Positions 7,751 through 16,556 of a DNA stretch of 44,794 nt are shown one piece after another. Position 1 is the first letter of the stretch; each line of letters starts with the position of its first letter. The DNA lies in assembly GCA_022843885.1 (NCBI GenBank), contig JALHMU010000002.1, forward strand, positions 1 to 44,794, in the 5' to 3' direction. The translations under genes were made by a program, and so were the position numbers. A model generated the notes under the pieces. It did not search any database. It was not told where the DNA came from and was given only the letters and a program-made list of their open reading frames with translations. This DNA is from Candidatus Peribacteraceae bacterium (lineage in GTDB: Bacteria; Patescibacteriota; Gracilibacteria; Peribacterales; Peribacteraceae).

Positions 7751-7960
7751 AAAAACATCGGATTTTGCGCATGGGCACAATCAACGCTTGAAAAGTTGTG
7801 AGGACTTTTGGAATCGTTCGTCGTGTCTAGTAGAAAAAGACCCATACATTCTTCATCCGCGCCATGTATTCTATTTACGGCATTTCAAGAAATGTCACCG
7901 TTGCCGCGAAGGATTCAGGTTTCTTGGCATAATCTTGAAATCTACTGGAGGCTGACCGTT

Positions 7961-8581
7961 TTGAGCTTGGACGATGTAATGCTGAAGGCTCTTAGAGAAG
8001 AAGGAGTGGGTCGAGACCAGGCTTTTTCGCAACTACGATCAAAATTAGTAAGAGCTATGGGTCCGAAGCTTAAATCTACATATCGGGTCGACGACAGCTT
8101 TGTTGAAGATGTGGCTCAGGAAACCTTGATCATCGTTTTACAAAAAATTGATACTTTTCGCGGTGAGAGCGCTTTATTTACTTGGGTTTGCTCGATTGCA
8201 GTTAGGCTGGCTTTAGGAGAGCTGCGTCGAAAACATTGGGCAAATCAATCACTAGATGCATTCACCGCAGAAGATGCTTTTGAAATGCCGTCTGCGCAAG
8301 GAGATTTCACGGAACGAATAGCTGCCGAAGAAACCCTTACGACAGTGAAAGAGTCAATTATGACAGCGTTGACGGAAAAACAAAGAACAGCACTTTTGGC
8401 AAAACTTTATGGTTTGACGACGGATGAAATTCCTCGTCGCTATCAGACTACACCTGGGGCCATTTACAAACTTACGCACGATGCGCGGAAAGCGCTGCTG
8501 AAGGATCTTCGGAAAAAAGGTTTCGATAGACGTCACGCCTGCGCCGTGCGTCTTGCCGAAAGCGTGACCTCCGGCGATTAG
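7961..8581 (+). CDS. ECF-type RNA polymerase sigma factor, 3' end fused to katG antisense
   Basis: About 206 residues from TTG 7961, preceded by GGAGG at 7948-7952; an in-frame upstream start at 7808 would add 51 unlikely residues. Sigma region 2 spans DSFVEDVAQETLIIVL to ELRRKHW, with the core-binding DVAQET motif. Region 4 starts at LTEKQRTALLAKL and continues with the recognition helix around TTPGAIYKL. The reading frame continues past a breakpoint at about 8527-8533, so the last roughly 16 residues (from RHACAV on) are antisense translation of a katG fragment. Both conserved regions are complete, so it may work, but the native 3' end and any anti-sigma gene are lost. It lies 210 bp after ndh. 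Confidence 0.75.
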   Translation: MSLDDVMLKALREEGVGRDQAFSQLRSKLVRAMGPKLKSTYRVDDSFVEDVAQETLIIVLQKIDTFRGESALFTWVCSIAVRLALGELRRKHWANQSLDAFTAEDAFEMPSAQGDFTERIAAEETLTTVKESIMTALTEKQRTALLAKLYGLTTDEIPRRYQTTPGAIYKLTHDARKALLKDLRKKGFDRRHACAVRLAESVTSGD

Positions 8582-9238
8582 CGCCACCGTCTCCTCATCG
8601 TTCATCGCCATACGAGCAAAGATCTCGCGAATCTCCCGGGCAGCGGCGAGTGGATCCGGGTTGCCGCTAGGTCCCTCCGGGTTAACGTAGATCAGCCCCA
8701 TCTGGGCGGCTGCAAATGGATCTTCGAGATTCCGATCGTCGGAATGGCGATTGTTCGCCAGCCAGGACGTCCTGGGACCCCAATAGACGTCCAGATCCGG
8801 TTCCCAGACGTCTTCGCGCCCGCCACCAAAGCCGATCGTCTTCAACCCCATTGTCTCAATCGCAACGTTCCCGGTGAGTATCATCAGATCCGCCCACGAA
8901 ATCTTACGCCCGTACTTCTGCTTGACTGGCCACAGTAGTCGGCGCGCCTTGTCCAGGCTTACGTTGTCCGGCCAACTGTCAAGCGGTGCAAAGCCTTTCT
9001 GCCCTCTACCGGCGCCCCCGCGACCATCACCTATGCGATAGGTGCCAGAGGCGTGCCATGCCATGCGAACGAATAACGGACCGTAGTGTCCAAAGTCCGC
9101 CGGCCACCAATCCTGAGAGTCGGTCATCAGCGCAGCCAAATCTTCCTTCACCGCAGCCAACTCCAGGCTCCTGAATTCTCGTATGTAATCGAAGTTCTCG
9201 TCCATCGGATTGGACTTTGATGAGTGCTGATGCAGCAC
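8527..9238 (-). pseudogene. katG: Catalase-peroxidase (katG) internal fragment, truncated at both ends
   Basis: The minus strand encodes a clean KatG segment: LHQHSSKSNPMDENFDY, DWWPADFGHYGPLFVRMAWHASGTYR with the distal Arg/Trp/His triad (RMAWH), GDGRGGAGRG, and finally ALIAGGHAFGKTHGAG with the proximal haem His region. Intact KatG is about 720-740 residues and this is about 235. The first roughly 30 residues are missing, with a stop codon directly before the GTG at 9238. The sequence switches to unrelated DNA (antisense of the sigma gene) right after HGAG. This stretch is visibly more G+C-rich than its neighbours. It is a transferred remnant with no function as catalase. Confidence 0.85.
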
Positions 9239-9646
9239 CTCTCAGGGATCGCAATCCCGCCATCAGTGGAATGATTGTATGGACACCTGGTTTCACTTGA
9301 CATGCGTTCCCCGGCTAATGGCTAATCGCGCCCACACAGTGTACAGACTGCTCCATTTTCTTACATACCTACGCGACACGGAAGTCGCTCATGCATTGCT
9401 CGGCTGTTCGGAACATTCAACAAGAACAAGCCGATAATTGTATCGGATGAGCAATGGTTATGAGAAAGCCCATGAACGATTGGTTCGTTTGCTAACATCC
9501 TATCGTGTGGTTTCTGCTCTTTTGGCAGCGTGAGAGCGTATGATACGGGGAAATCTGCTGGATTCTGGCATGCTAGCATCCTGTATACGCTGAACTTTGC
9601 TGAAAGTCGGCAGCTGCCATTGATCTCGCCCAGTCCCCAGAGTTTA
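9239..9646. other. Gene-free stretch between katG remnant and unknown gene
   Basis: No supported gene, hairpin or repeat. The only long frames are in alternative phases with no recognisable protein features. It probably holds the promoter of the 9647 gene, which I could not pick out. Confidence 0.4.
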
Positions 9647-10447
9647 ATGTATCGTAAAGTATCAAACCTACCTTCTCTAAGCGAATCAATCATAGACAGG
9701 ATCTTTGTGGTTCGATTGTGCCCTGAATGTGCTCGTAATCAGGGTTTTGCCCGCAGCTTACTGCACGATCCAGCGATCCAGGATTGGATGCTTGTCGACT
9801 TCTTTAAGGTTTGCGATCTTTACATTTTGTCCGACAGTCCGGGGTCCACGCTGGCGTCCGTCGCCGCGGCTGTCCGATGTCGCGAGGAAAACTGTCACTG
9901 CGGTACCTGGCGCCTCCTAGGGGAAGACGCTATCCTCAATCTGTTACGAGCTGTGATCGACTACAAGTTCATTGCCGTTCCAGAGGTGAAGCGTTCTGTG
10001 AGCCGGTTGCCGCGAAACCGCGCTCTCGGGCTAGACCTGCTGCTGAGCTTTGCTTTGCGCACCGCGGCAACCGGCGCCTACCGCAGGACAGACGTTGAAG
10101 ATATTCTAAAGAATTTTAGAGACCTAGAACACCGAACAATCGTGTTGGAAGCATTTGAGAATATCCTTGAGCAATTTGAACCGCTGCTCAGACTGCAGGT
10201 CGAGAAGCATTCAAGGAACACCCGGGAGGGTGCTCTAGAGAGCGTGCATGAATTTGGCAGAGAGCTTATCATGCGGATCCTCGAGCCCGCGTTCCACGTC
10301 CCGGCAAACCAAGGTAGTTCGTTGTTGGTTCGCGAGCAAATGGACTATGTGATGAGGATCTTTTCATCTCGTGAGCAAAGCGGAGAAAAGGTAAAAACAC
10401 GAAAGGTGCGGTTTCTAACAGCCGAGAACAAGGTGACACAGGGCTGA
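9647..10447 (+). CDS. Unknown soluble protein with clustered cysteines
   Basis: About 266 residues from ATG 9647; the same frame opens at GTG 9530, adding 39 less convincing residues. Not recognised. Early in the protein there is a CPEC pair, and about 50 residues later a C-x5-C-x-C cluster (CREENCHCG), which together could bind a metal. The C-terminal two thirds are helical and charged. No signal peptide or membrane segment. It lies 84 bp before the lactonase-like gene and may belong to the same transcription unit as the cytochrome genes. A regulatory or metal-binding role is only a guess. Confidence 0.55.
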   Translation: MYRKVSNLPSLSESIIDRIFVVRLCPECARNQGFARSLLHDPAIQDWMLVDFFKVCDLYILSDSPGSTLASVAAAVRCREENCHCGTWRLLGEDAILNLLRAVIDYKFIAVPEVKRSVSRLPRNRALGLDLLLSFALRTAATGAYRRTDVEDILKNFRDLEHRTIVLEAFENILEQFEPLLRLQVEKHSRNTREGALESVHEFGRELIMRILEPAFHVPANQGSSLLVREQMDYVMRIFSSREQSGEKVKTRKVRFLTAENKVTQG

Positions 10448-10531
10448 TTGGGCGCGAAGAATTGAATCTTCCACTAGTGATATACTCCAATTCAGACGAA
10501 TATGCGGCATTAGTAGGACAGGGAGTTTGGC

Positions 10532-11842
10532 ATGGTGTTATACCTTTATATAAGTAGCAATGATTCGTCGGAGGACACAAATCGTATTCTTCGGTACTCG
10601 TGCGATAAAAATGGGATCTTGTCATTGAGTGACGGCGGCTCTATCAGGAGCGGCGGAGAAGGGATAAACAACAACACGCATGGCAAACTTGGGCCAAATG
10701 ACAATGACACGCCTCTCGTCATAGACCGAGCACGCAAACTGCTATTTTCTGTAAATGGACATTCCGACACTATTGCTGTTCTGAAAATCGACGAAGATGG
10801 TGCGCTCTCACATGTTGAGGGCTCTCCTTTTCATAGTCACGGCGTAATGCCCAATAGTCTTTCGATTGCGGGAGACACGCTCCTCGCCTCTAATCGGAAT
10901 GAGGACTATCACAGACCGGAACTTCTTAGGGATGAGAATGGCGCATCCTATGTTTCATTCAAGGTCGATAAAAACGGGCATCTCAATCATGTTGAAAAAA
11001 TATTAATAGGTGGTGGTCACAAACCTACCCAAATACATTTTGCTCAATCCACCGGATCGATCGCATTCGGGAACGACTTTCAGGTAGATGCGGATTTTGA
11101 TGGAGATGGGACTCGATCTCTTCTAGCAGGAGCAGCAACGAGCGTGCAGGGGCAACTTCATTCATTTGTTGTATCGGAAAAGAGCGAGCTGACTGAAATT
11201 GAGAGGATCGCCGTCCCCGAGACGAATGGTGAATATTCCTACCTGGGAATGGACGGTGTCCCCAGCTTGCCCCTGGGGTTGTGGACCCACCCGACTCAAA
11301 ATATTCTGTATGTTGGTTTTGTCACCCGGAATGAAGTAGGGGTGTTCGAATTCGTTGACGGAGCGAAACTGAAGTTCGTTGGTTCAGTGAAAAATAGTGG
11401 ACAAGACATCTGCTGGCTGTTGACCAACAGGGCTGGAACGAGGCTGTACACAATCAACAATCTCCCCCGTAAAGAGTACGGGGACAGCGGCTCAAGTGTG
11501 ACCACGTATGATATTACGGGCGACAAGGCGCGCTTGCCAGTCGAGATACACCGTATCGTTCTGCCGAGCGAAGCTGCGGCATTCCGTAATAATCGAAATC
11601 TGATGCAGCCTGGGAGTACGGCGTTTCAGTGCTGTCTGTCGCCCAGCGAGGAGTTCCTGTTTGTGATCGCACAGCGTATCAATCAGACGGAAGAAAACAC
11701 CTCTACAAGCGGCAACGGGGTTTTTACGCTTCTGATAGACGAAAATGGTGTGCCGAGCGCTATTTCTGATTACAGGGATCTGCTCTCTGATGGGGTAGCC
11801 GCCCGCTGCAGACCGCAAGGACTGGCATGCCTAGAATTGTAG
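10532..11842 (+). CDS. Lactonase-family (6-phosphogluconolactonase-like) beta-propeller protein
   Basis: 436 residues with the spacing and repeats of seven-bladed lactonase propellers (PF10282 type). Blades recur as ILRYSCDKNGILSL, AVLKIDEDGALSHVEGSPF, SFKVDKNGHLNHVE, GVFEFVDGAKLKFVG and FTLLIDENGVPSAI, each a beta strand followed by D-x-N/D-G. No signal peptide is seen. The family includes YbhE-like lactonases and many proteins of unknown substrate, so the enzymatic call is uncertain. It lies directly upstream (62 bp) of the ResB gene. Its role beside a cytochrome cluster is unclear. Confidence 0.7.
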   Translation: MVLYLYISSNDSSEDTNRILRYSCDKNGILSLSDGGSIRSGGEGINNNTHGKLGPNDNDTPLVIDRARKLLFSVNGHSDTIAVLKIDEDGALSHVEGSPFHSHGVMPNSLSIAGDTLLASNRNEDYHRPELLRDENGASYVSFKVDKNGHLNHVEKILIGGGHKPTQIHFAQSTGSIAFGNDFQVDADFDGDGTRSLLAGAATSVQGQLHSFVVSEKSELTEIERIAVPETNGEYSYLGMDGVPSLPLGLWTHPTQNILYVGFVTRNEVGVFEFVDGAKLKFVGSVKNSGQDICWLLTNRAGTRLYTINNLPRKEYGDSGSSVTTYDITGDKARLPVEIHRIVLPSEAAAFRNNRNLMQPGSTAFQCCLSPSEEFLFVIAQRINQTEENTSTSGNGVFTLLIDENGVPSAISDYRDLLSDGVAARCRPQGLACLEL

Positions 11843-11904
11843 GAGCCTGTAAAACAATAGTGTCGAAGGTCTGATGTTTCAGAGATCAAAGAGAAAGTTT
11901 AACA

Positions 11905-13320
11905 TTGGCGGTAATTCCAGCTAGAAATTTCGGAAAGAGCGGAGCAGGCTTCGTCAGACTATTTGCTTCGGTCAAATTGACTGTAGCCCTGATGTCGCTT
12001 ACTGCCTTTACTGTCTTGCTTGGGGCCTGGTGCCCGCAAGAATCTCAGCAAGGCCGGGCCAAAGTGGTTGAGCAATTCGGCGAGCAAGTGTCCTCCAATC
12101 TTATCGCCTGGGGAATCGCAGACATATACCACAGCCCCTGGTTTCTCTTTTTGATAGCCATGCTGACGGTGAACATCGTCGTTGGCAGTTTCAAAAAGGT
12201 TTTTCCGAAGCTGCGCACTCTCAATGTTCCATTGCCGTTCTTGACCAATAGGCAAATAAACGAGTTGCCGGCACATTTTCAGGTCGTTCTGGTCGCTGAC
12301 AGTCGGTCCGTTCTGAGCGCTGTCAGCAAGAATCTCAAGTCCGCAGGCTATCGTGTGGAGCAGAGGAGCGATGCCCTGACTGGGGAATCCGGTAAGCTGG
12401 GTCGGCTGGCCCCAACGGTTACACATATCGGACTACTCGCACTGCTTCTTGGCGTCACAGTCACTTCATGGACCGGGTTTAGTGGGTTCCAGCCGGTCGC
12501 TCTCGGAGAAGATTTGAGTTTTACCAATTCGGAACACTCTAAACTCTGGATTGGCAAACTGCCGACCTGGCATCTGCATGTTGACGCAACAAGACGCGAG
12601 AACTATGAAAGCGGCGACGCTAAGCAGTGGTATAGCGACTTGACGGCCATTGACAACAAGGGGGCTAAGCTCAAGTCTGGCGAAATCTCGGTCAATAACC
12701 CATTCACCTGTGAGGGAGTCGATGTGTACCAATCCAGTTGGGGATTGGATCATATACTCGTCTCTTTTAATGATCGTTGGGCGCGCCTTAATCTCAGTCC
12801 GATGGGAGGTACCTATGCAGCGTTCATGGCGCTGGATGAAGCGACTGTCTTGATCTTTTCTGTCCGGAGCGCCGTTGCCCCAGTCAAGGTCTTTGCCAAA
12901 ACAGCCCATTGGCCCGAGCCACGCATTTTGACTATGCTGGTTCAGGGCAAGCCAGTGGACATTGGCTCGGTAAAGGTGGAGCTGCGCAAAGTGGTTCCGG
13001 TCACAGGGTTACAATACAAATGCGATCCCGGATTGCCCATCACCTTCTGCGCTTTTGCCTTTATCATAGCCGGCGTGCTTTTAGCGGCTGTACCTCATCA
13101 CCAGGTCTTTGTTAAGTGCACGCAACTGGGGGGCGGTTTAACAGCTCTTCAGGTGGGAGGATTCTCACGTAAAGCTAAACGCGCTTTTGAACAAATCTTA
13201 CGGCGAATCTTAGTCAAATCTTGCGCCGGATTTGATACTGCGCCAACATCTGGCGGCGACGCCGAAGGTATTGAAGTTGCTACAACCTCAGGCGGGGAAA
13301 CATGTCCGACCTCCAATTAG
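11905..13320 (+). CDS. resB: Cytochrome c biogenesis protein ResB/Ccs1 (system II)
   Basis: 471 residues with ResB architecture: N-terminal membrane helices (FVRLFASVKLTVALMSLTAF at about 17-36 and WFLFLIAMLTVNIVVG at about 78-94), a further helix at about 175-190, a large periplasmic domain (about 195-370) and a final helix (PITFCAFAFIIAGVLLAAVP, about 381-400). With CcsA it forms the system II haem export and cytochrome c synthetase complex. The probable start is TTG 11905 with an AGAGAAAG ribosome-binding site. The 3' end overlaps ccsA by 19 bp, implying translational coupling. The last roughly 60 residues are a low-complexity extension. Confidence 0.85.
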   Translation: MAVIPARNFGKSGAGFVRLFASVKLTVALMSLTAFTVLLGAWCPQESQQGRAKVVEQFGEQVSSNLIAWGIADIYHSPWFLFLIAMLTVNIVVGSFKKVFPKLRTLNVPLPFLTNRQINELPAHFQVVLVADSRSVLSAVSKNLKSAGYRVEQRSDALTGESGKLGRLAPTVTHIGLLALLLGVTVTSWTGFSGFQPVALGEDLSFTNSEHSKLWIGKLPTWHLHVDATRRENYESGDAKQWYSDLTAIDNKGAKLKSGEISVNNPFTCEGVDVYQSSWGLDHILVSFNDRWARLNLSPMGGTYAAFMALDEATVLIFSVRSAVAPVKVFAKTAHWPEPRILTMLVQGKPVDIGSVKVELRKVVPVTGLQYKCDPGLPITFCAFAFIIAGVLLAAVPHHQVFVKCTQLGGGLTALQVGGFSRKAKRAFEQILRRILVKSCAGFDTAPTSGGDAEGIEVATTSGGETCPTSN

Positions 13321-14399
13321 TTTTGACAAACACCGCCGGGATCTCTTCTGTGATGTCCTTCTGGGCCTTTGTCAGCTCCAGTGCTAGCAAAAGATGGCAG
13401 AGTTTATTGCTCAAGGTGGCTCTTGCGATCATGGTCGCTTGCTTTGCGGCGCTCACCGCAGTCATAGTGGCCCGAGGCGTTGAAGCCGGGCGCTTTCCTT
13501 TGTCCAATTTGTACGAATCCCTTCTATGGTCTGCCTGGGGGGTTATCGGAGGCTACTTGCTTTTGGGACGTACTTACGATATCAGACACCTGGGCTGGAT
13601 GGCCAGTCTTACTGCTGCCACATTTTTTCTCTACGGAAGCTGGTTGCCGGCTGGGCAACACGAGATTAAACCGTTGGTTCCGGCCCTGGTCAGTTACTGG
13701 AGGCAAATTCACGTGCCTCCTCTGATTGTCTCTTACTCCATGTTCTTCATTTCTGGGCTAGCAGCCTTTATGCACCTCTGGCAGTCGAACTGCCGACGGT
13801 CGGTTGCCTACGCAGCTCTTGCCCTGTCGGCGGCGCTTGCTGCCATCGGGCTTGGTACTTTCATGGATGTGAACGTTTTTGTGTTACAGGGACTATTTGT
13901 CGGTGGCAGCTTGATTGGGCTTGGTAGTGCATGGATCGCTTTGCCCAAGAGCGAAACTGCGGCGGAGGACGACAAAGCCAAACTCTACGACGAAGTCGGA
14001 CACCGTAGCATCATGGTTGGATTTCCACTTCTGACTATTGGTGTCATCACGGGCGGTTTGTGGGCCAATCATACCTGGGGTACCTATTGGTCCTGGGACC
14101 CCAAAGAATCAATGGCGCTGGTTACCTGGCTTGGCTACGCCACTTACATTCATTTACGTGTGCATCATGAGATGGGCGACCGTAAACTTTCTCTGGTAGC
14201 AATTGCCGGCATGCTTTTAACATTATTGACCTATCTGGGATTCAATTCTCTTGGTTTTGGTGGGCTTCATAGTTACGGAAAATTCAAAAGCGAAGTGACT
14301 TTGCCTGCCGTGTATCACCACAAATCGCTCCTGCAGTGTCTGGCCAGCGATGGAGCAATCTGTGTAGAATGCTTCTTGGTGTCAGAGGTGAGTGTTTGA
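13302..14399 (+). CDS. ccsA: Cytochrome c biogenesis protein CcsA/ResC (haem-handling WWD protein)
   Basis: 365 residues and about eight membrane segments. Diagnostic motifs are FPLSNLYESLLW near residue 65 and the tryptophan-rich haem-handling block WANHTWGTYWSWDPKESMAL (about 250-269), followed by the HLRVHH region and FNSLGFGGLHSYG. CcsA presents haem for thioether attachment to CxxCH motifs on the outer face of the membrane. Typical proteins end soon after GLHSYG; here about 38 residues follow, possibly a shifted or acquired tail. It overlaps resB, and the two c-type cytochromes downstream are its likely clients. Confidence 0.88.
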   Translation: MSDLQLVLTNTAGISSVMSFWAFVSSSASKRWQSLLLKVALAIMVACFAALTAVIVARGVEAGRFPLSNLYESLLWSAWGVIGGYLLLGRTYDIRHLGWMASLTAATFFLYGSWLPAGQHEIKPLVPALVSYWRQIHVPPLIVSYSMFFISGLAAFMHLWQSNCRRSVAYAALALSAALAAIGLGTFMDVNVFVLQGLFVGGSLIGLGSAWIALPKSETAAEDDKAKLYDEVGHRSIMVGFPLLTIGVITGGLWANHTWGTYWSWDPKESMALVTWLGYATYIHLRVHHEMGDRKLSLVAIAGMLLTLLTYLGFNSLGFGGLHSYGKFKSEVTLPAVYHHKSLLQCLASDGAICVECFLVSEVSV

Positions 14400-14461
14400 T
14401 AGTCCGCAAAGCTTTAAGGGATAAATAAGTAAAGAAGCAGGCGTCTGCAATTAACCGGGGG

Positions 14462-15154
14462 ATGTTAGGGATGAAGATCAAGAAAGGTATTACTCGAAAA
14501 GGAAGGTTGCTGGGACTTGGCACCATCGGCGTGCTACTGATCGGTGGTGGACTGCTGGCGAACAAGCCCGAATCAGCCGCTGCCGAGAAAGGACCTCAAG
14601 CAAAATACGATGTTGAAGTTGCTCCAAAATGGACCGATGCAGGCGAACTAATGCTTCCTGGCAACTTTCGAGAAGATTGGGTATTTATCGGGTCACCCAT
14701 TACGCCAGACGGGCTCAATGGTGGTCATGCCAATTTTCCAGAATTTCATAATGTTTACGTACAGCGAGAGGCGTTCATAAAGTACCGGAAAACCAACAAA
14801 TGGCCAGAAGGAACAATGATGCTGAAGGAGTTGCAGCGCACGAGCCCGGGGGACGGGCCCAATGGCTCAAAGACTGAACCCTCTGGAACAGGCTACTTTC
14901 CGGGTGGCCCGAACGGTGTAGACATCTCAGTGAAGGATTCGACTAAGTTTCCAAAATCCAAAAACTGGGGTTTTTTCAACTTTGGACATCATAAGCCACC
15001 ATATGCTGCATCGGCAAAAGAACAGCCTCTTGCCAAGTGTGCGGGTTGTCACATAGCGAATGCTCCTGAAGATATGGTTTACGTGGATTTCTATAAACCT
15101 ATCCTGGATCCGCTCCCCGCACCCACGAATACAGACGCAGGCAATGATAAATGA
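14462..15154 (+). CDS. Cytochrome P460-family c-type haem protein
   Basis: 230 residues with a short basic N-terminus and a hydrophobic segment (LLGLGTIGVLLIGGGLLA, about 16-33) acting as signal or anchor. A P460 domain follows (about 55-215), including FREDWVFIGSP and FHNVYVQREAFIKYRKT, with a haem-attachment motif CAGCH at 193-197 near the C-terminus, as usual for this family. P460 proteins oxidise hydroxylamine or bind NO. The lysine that cross-links to haem in true P460 could not be assigned by eye, so cytochrome c'-beta is an alternative. Possible starts are 14462 and ATG 14471. It overlaps the next cytochrome gene by 4 bp (ATGA). Confidence 0.82.
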   Translation: MLGMKIKKGITRKGRLLGLGTIGVLLIGGGLLANKPESAAAEKGPQAKYDVEVAPKWTDAGELMLPGNFREDWVFIGSPITPDGLNGGHANFPEFHNVYVQREAFIKYRKTNKWPEGTMMLKELQRTSPGDGPNGSKTEPSGTGYFPGGPNGVDISVKDSTKFPKSKNWGFFNFGHHKPPYAASAKEQPLAKCAGCHIANAPEDMVYVDFYKPILDPLPAPTNTDAGNDK

Positions 15155-16086
15155 GCATAAACTGGAGAATTGCGTCGCTGGTTTGCGTTATTGCTCTGTC
15201 TGTCATGTCGATGCGGCCCGTAAAATCGCTAGACAAGACTGCTCCTATCGCCGAAAACTTAGGCGGTCTGGTGGGCGGGAAGGGGGAACTCCTCTTGCCG
15301 AGAGACTTTGCGCTGCGATGGTCTCACTTGGGTAGCGTTTTTGTGAATGATGAGTTTCACAACACATACATCAAACCAGATGATTTGGCGTATTATCGTG
15401 CCAACTCGAAGTTTAAAGATAAAACTGTCTTGGTGAAAGAAATACGCTCATCAAACTCGGGACGTCTCACGACAGGCGACGCTCATTGGGGCAGCGGCGT
15501 AAAGATCTGGTTTGTGATGATGAAAGACGAGAAGGGACGCTTCAAAGACAATCCACTGTGGGGGAATGGATGGGCTTGGGCTCTATATAAAGGGGACGCT
15601 CCAGACAAACAAGTAGCGACGGATTACAAGAAGGACTGCTTGTCCTGCCATGTGCCCGCGCAAAAGACCGATTGGGTCTACATCGACAAATACCCGGCAC
15701 TCACAGCAGAGGCACCGGTGCCTGTTGGCAACTCTTCGAAGGCGCCTGTATCTGGCAACTCTTCGGAGGCGCCAGATACAGGGCGAGGCAAGTCGCTTTT
15801 CGCTACTTCCTGCCAAGGGTGCCACAGCGACCAAAAGGGGGAAAACGGGGTTGGTCCGACCCTGTTTGGAGTCTATGAGAGAAAGTCAGGCTCGGTTGCG
15901 GGATACGATTACTCTGATGCAATGAAAGCAGCGAGTGTGGTCTGGGAGGATGTCGCTCTCAATAAACACTTGGCAAGCCCGAAGGGATTTATTCCTGGCA
16001 ATTACATGGGCGACTCTTTCCCGTCAGGAGTGGCCAGCCAATCAGATCGCAGCGCCCTAATAGACTATCTGAAAACGCTCAAATAA
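15151..16086 (+). CDS. Fusion of cytochrome P460 domain and class I cytochrome c
   Basis: 311 residues: signal sequence (about 1-26), P460-like domain (about 45-185) with CLSCH at 163-167, a linker, then a class I cytochrome c domain with CQGCH at 221-225, GVGPTLFGVYER and a probable axial Met286 (PGNYMGDSFPSG). The linker contains two copies of a GNSS(K/E)AP repeat, encoded by near-identical DNA at about 15725-15775. The c domain would pass electrons from the P460 haem to a respiratory acceptor. Its ATGA overlap with the preceding P460 gene indicates co-translation, and both depend on the system II genes upstream. Paired P460 genes suggest a two-subunit or two-step reaction; inference. Confidence 0.85.
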   Translation: MSINWRIASLVCVIALSVMSMRPVKSLDKTAPIAENLGGLVGGKGELLLPRDFALRWSHLGSVFVNDEFHNTYIKPDDLAYYRANSKFKDKTVLVKEIRSSNSGRLTTGDAHWGSGVKIWFVMMKDEKGRFKDNPLWGNGWAWALYKGDAPDKQVATDYKKDCLSCHVPAQKTDWVYIDKYPALTAEAPVPVGNSSKAPVSGNSSEAPDTGRGKSLFATSCQGCHSDQKGENGVGPTLFGVYERKSGSVAGYDYSDAMKAASVVWEDVALNKHLASPKGFIPGNYMGDSFPSGVASQSDRSALIDYLKTLK

Positions 16087-16203
16087 GACCGACCTTGAGG
16101 ACAAAGGAATGGAGTTCCCCCCGCTAGCTTGACTCTCGCGTAACTACGGAACTCCTACACCGCCAGCGGAGACCATAAAAAAGTGGGCGGTCTGACCACC
16201 GGG

Positions 16204-16479
16204 TTAGGATTTCGGCCGCTCTGGCGCTGAGACATATCGGTAAAGAGTGGACCGGGAAATTCTCAAAGCTTTGCTGACTTCGGTGACGGTTGTGGTCTTT
16301 TCCTTCAGAAGCTGTTCGAAAATCGCGATTTTATTCTCATCAAGTTTGAAAGGTCGACCACCTTTTCGTCCTCTGGCTCGCGCTGCTACAAGGCCAACAT
16401 TGGTGCGCTCTCTGATGACTTCGGCTTCGAATTGAGCGAGTGCACCAAACACATGGAAAACAAGTTTGCCGAGATTTTC
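16204..16479 (-). pseudogene. C-terminal fragment of a Tn3-type serine resolvase
   Basis: The frame opens after a stop at 16480 and reads ENLGKLVFHVFGALAQFEAE, RERTNVGLVAARARGRKGGRP and a C-terminal HTH (TVTEVSKALRISRSTLYRYV). These match the E-helix and DNA-binding domain of TnpR-type resolvases. The catalytic N-terminal domain, including the active-site Ser, is absent. It is not a close copy of the intact resolvase at 36577. It marks the right edge of the cytochrome block and suggests transposon-mediated acquisition. Confidence 0.8.
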
Positions 16480-16556
16480 TCAAATGTTGTATTTTAGCAT
16501 TGTCTAGGCGGCCTCTTCTTGTTTGATTCCATCAACGAATTTGAGGTTCGTAAAAG

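Noticed and set aside
8354..8526. Extension of the katG frame past HGAG
   Set aside because: It is antisense to sigma region 4, which is clearly the coding strand; katG similarity stops at the breakpoint.
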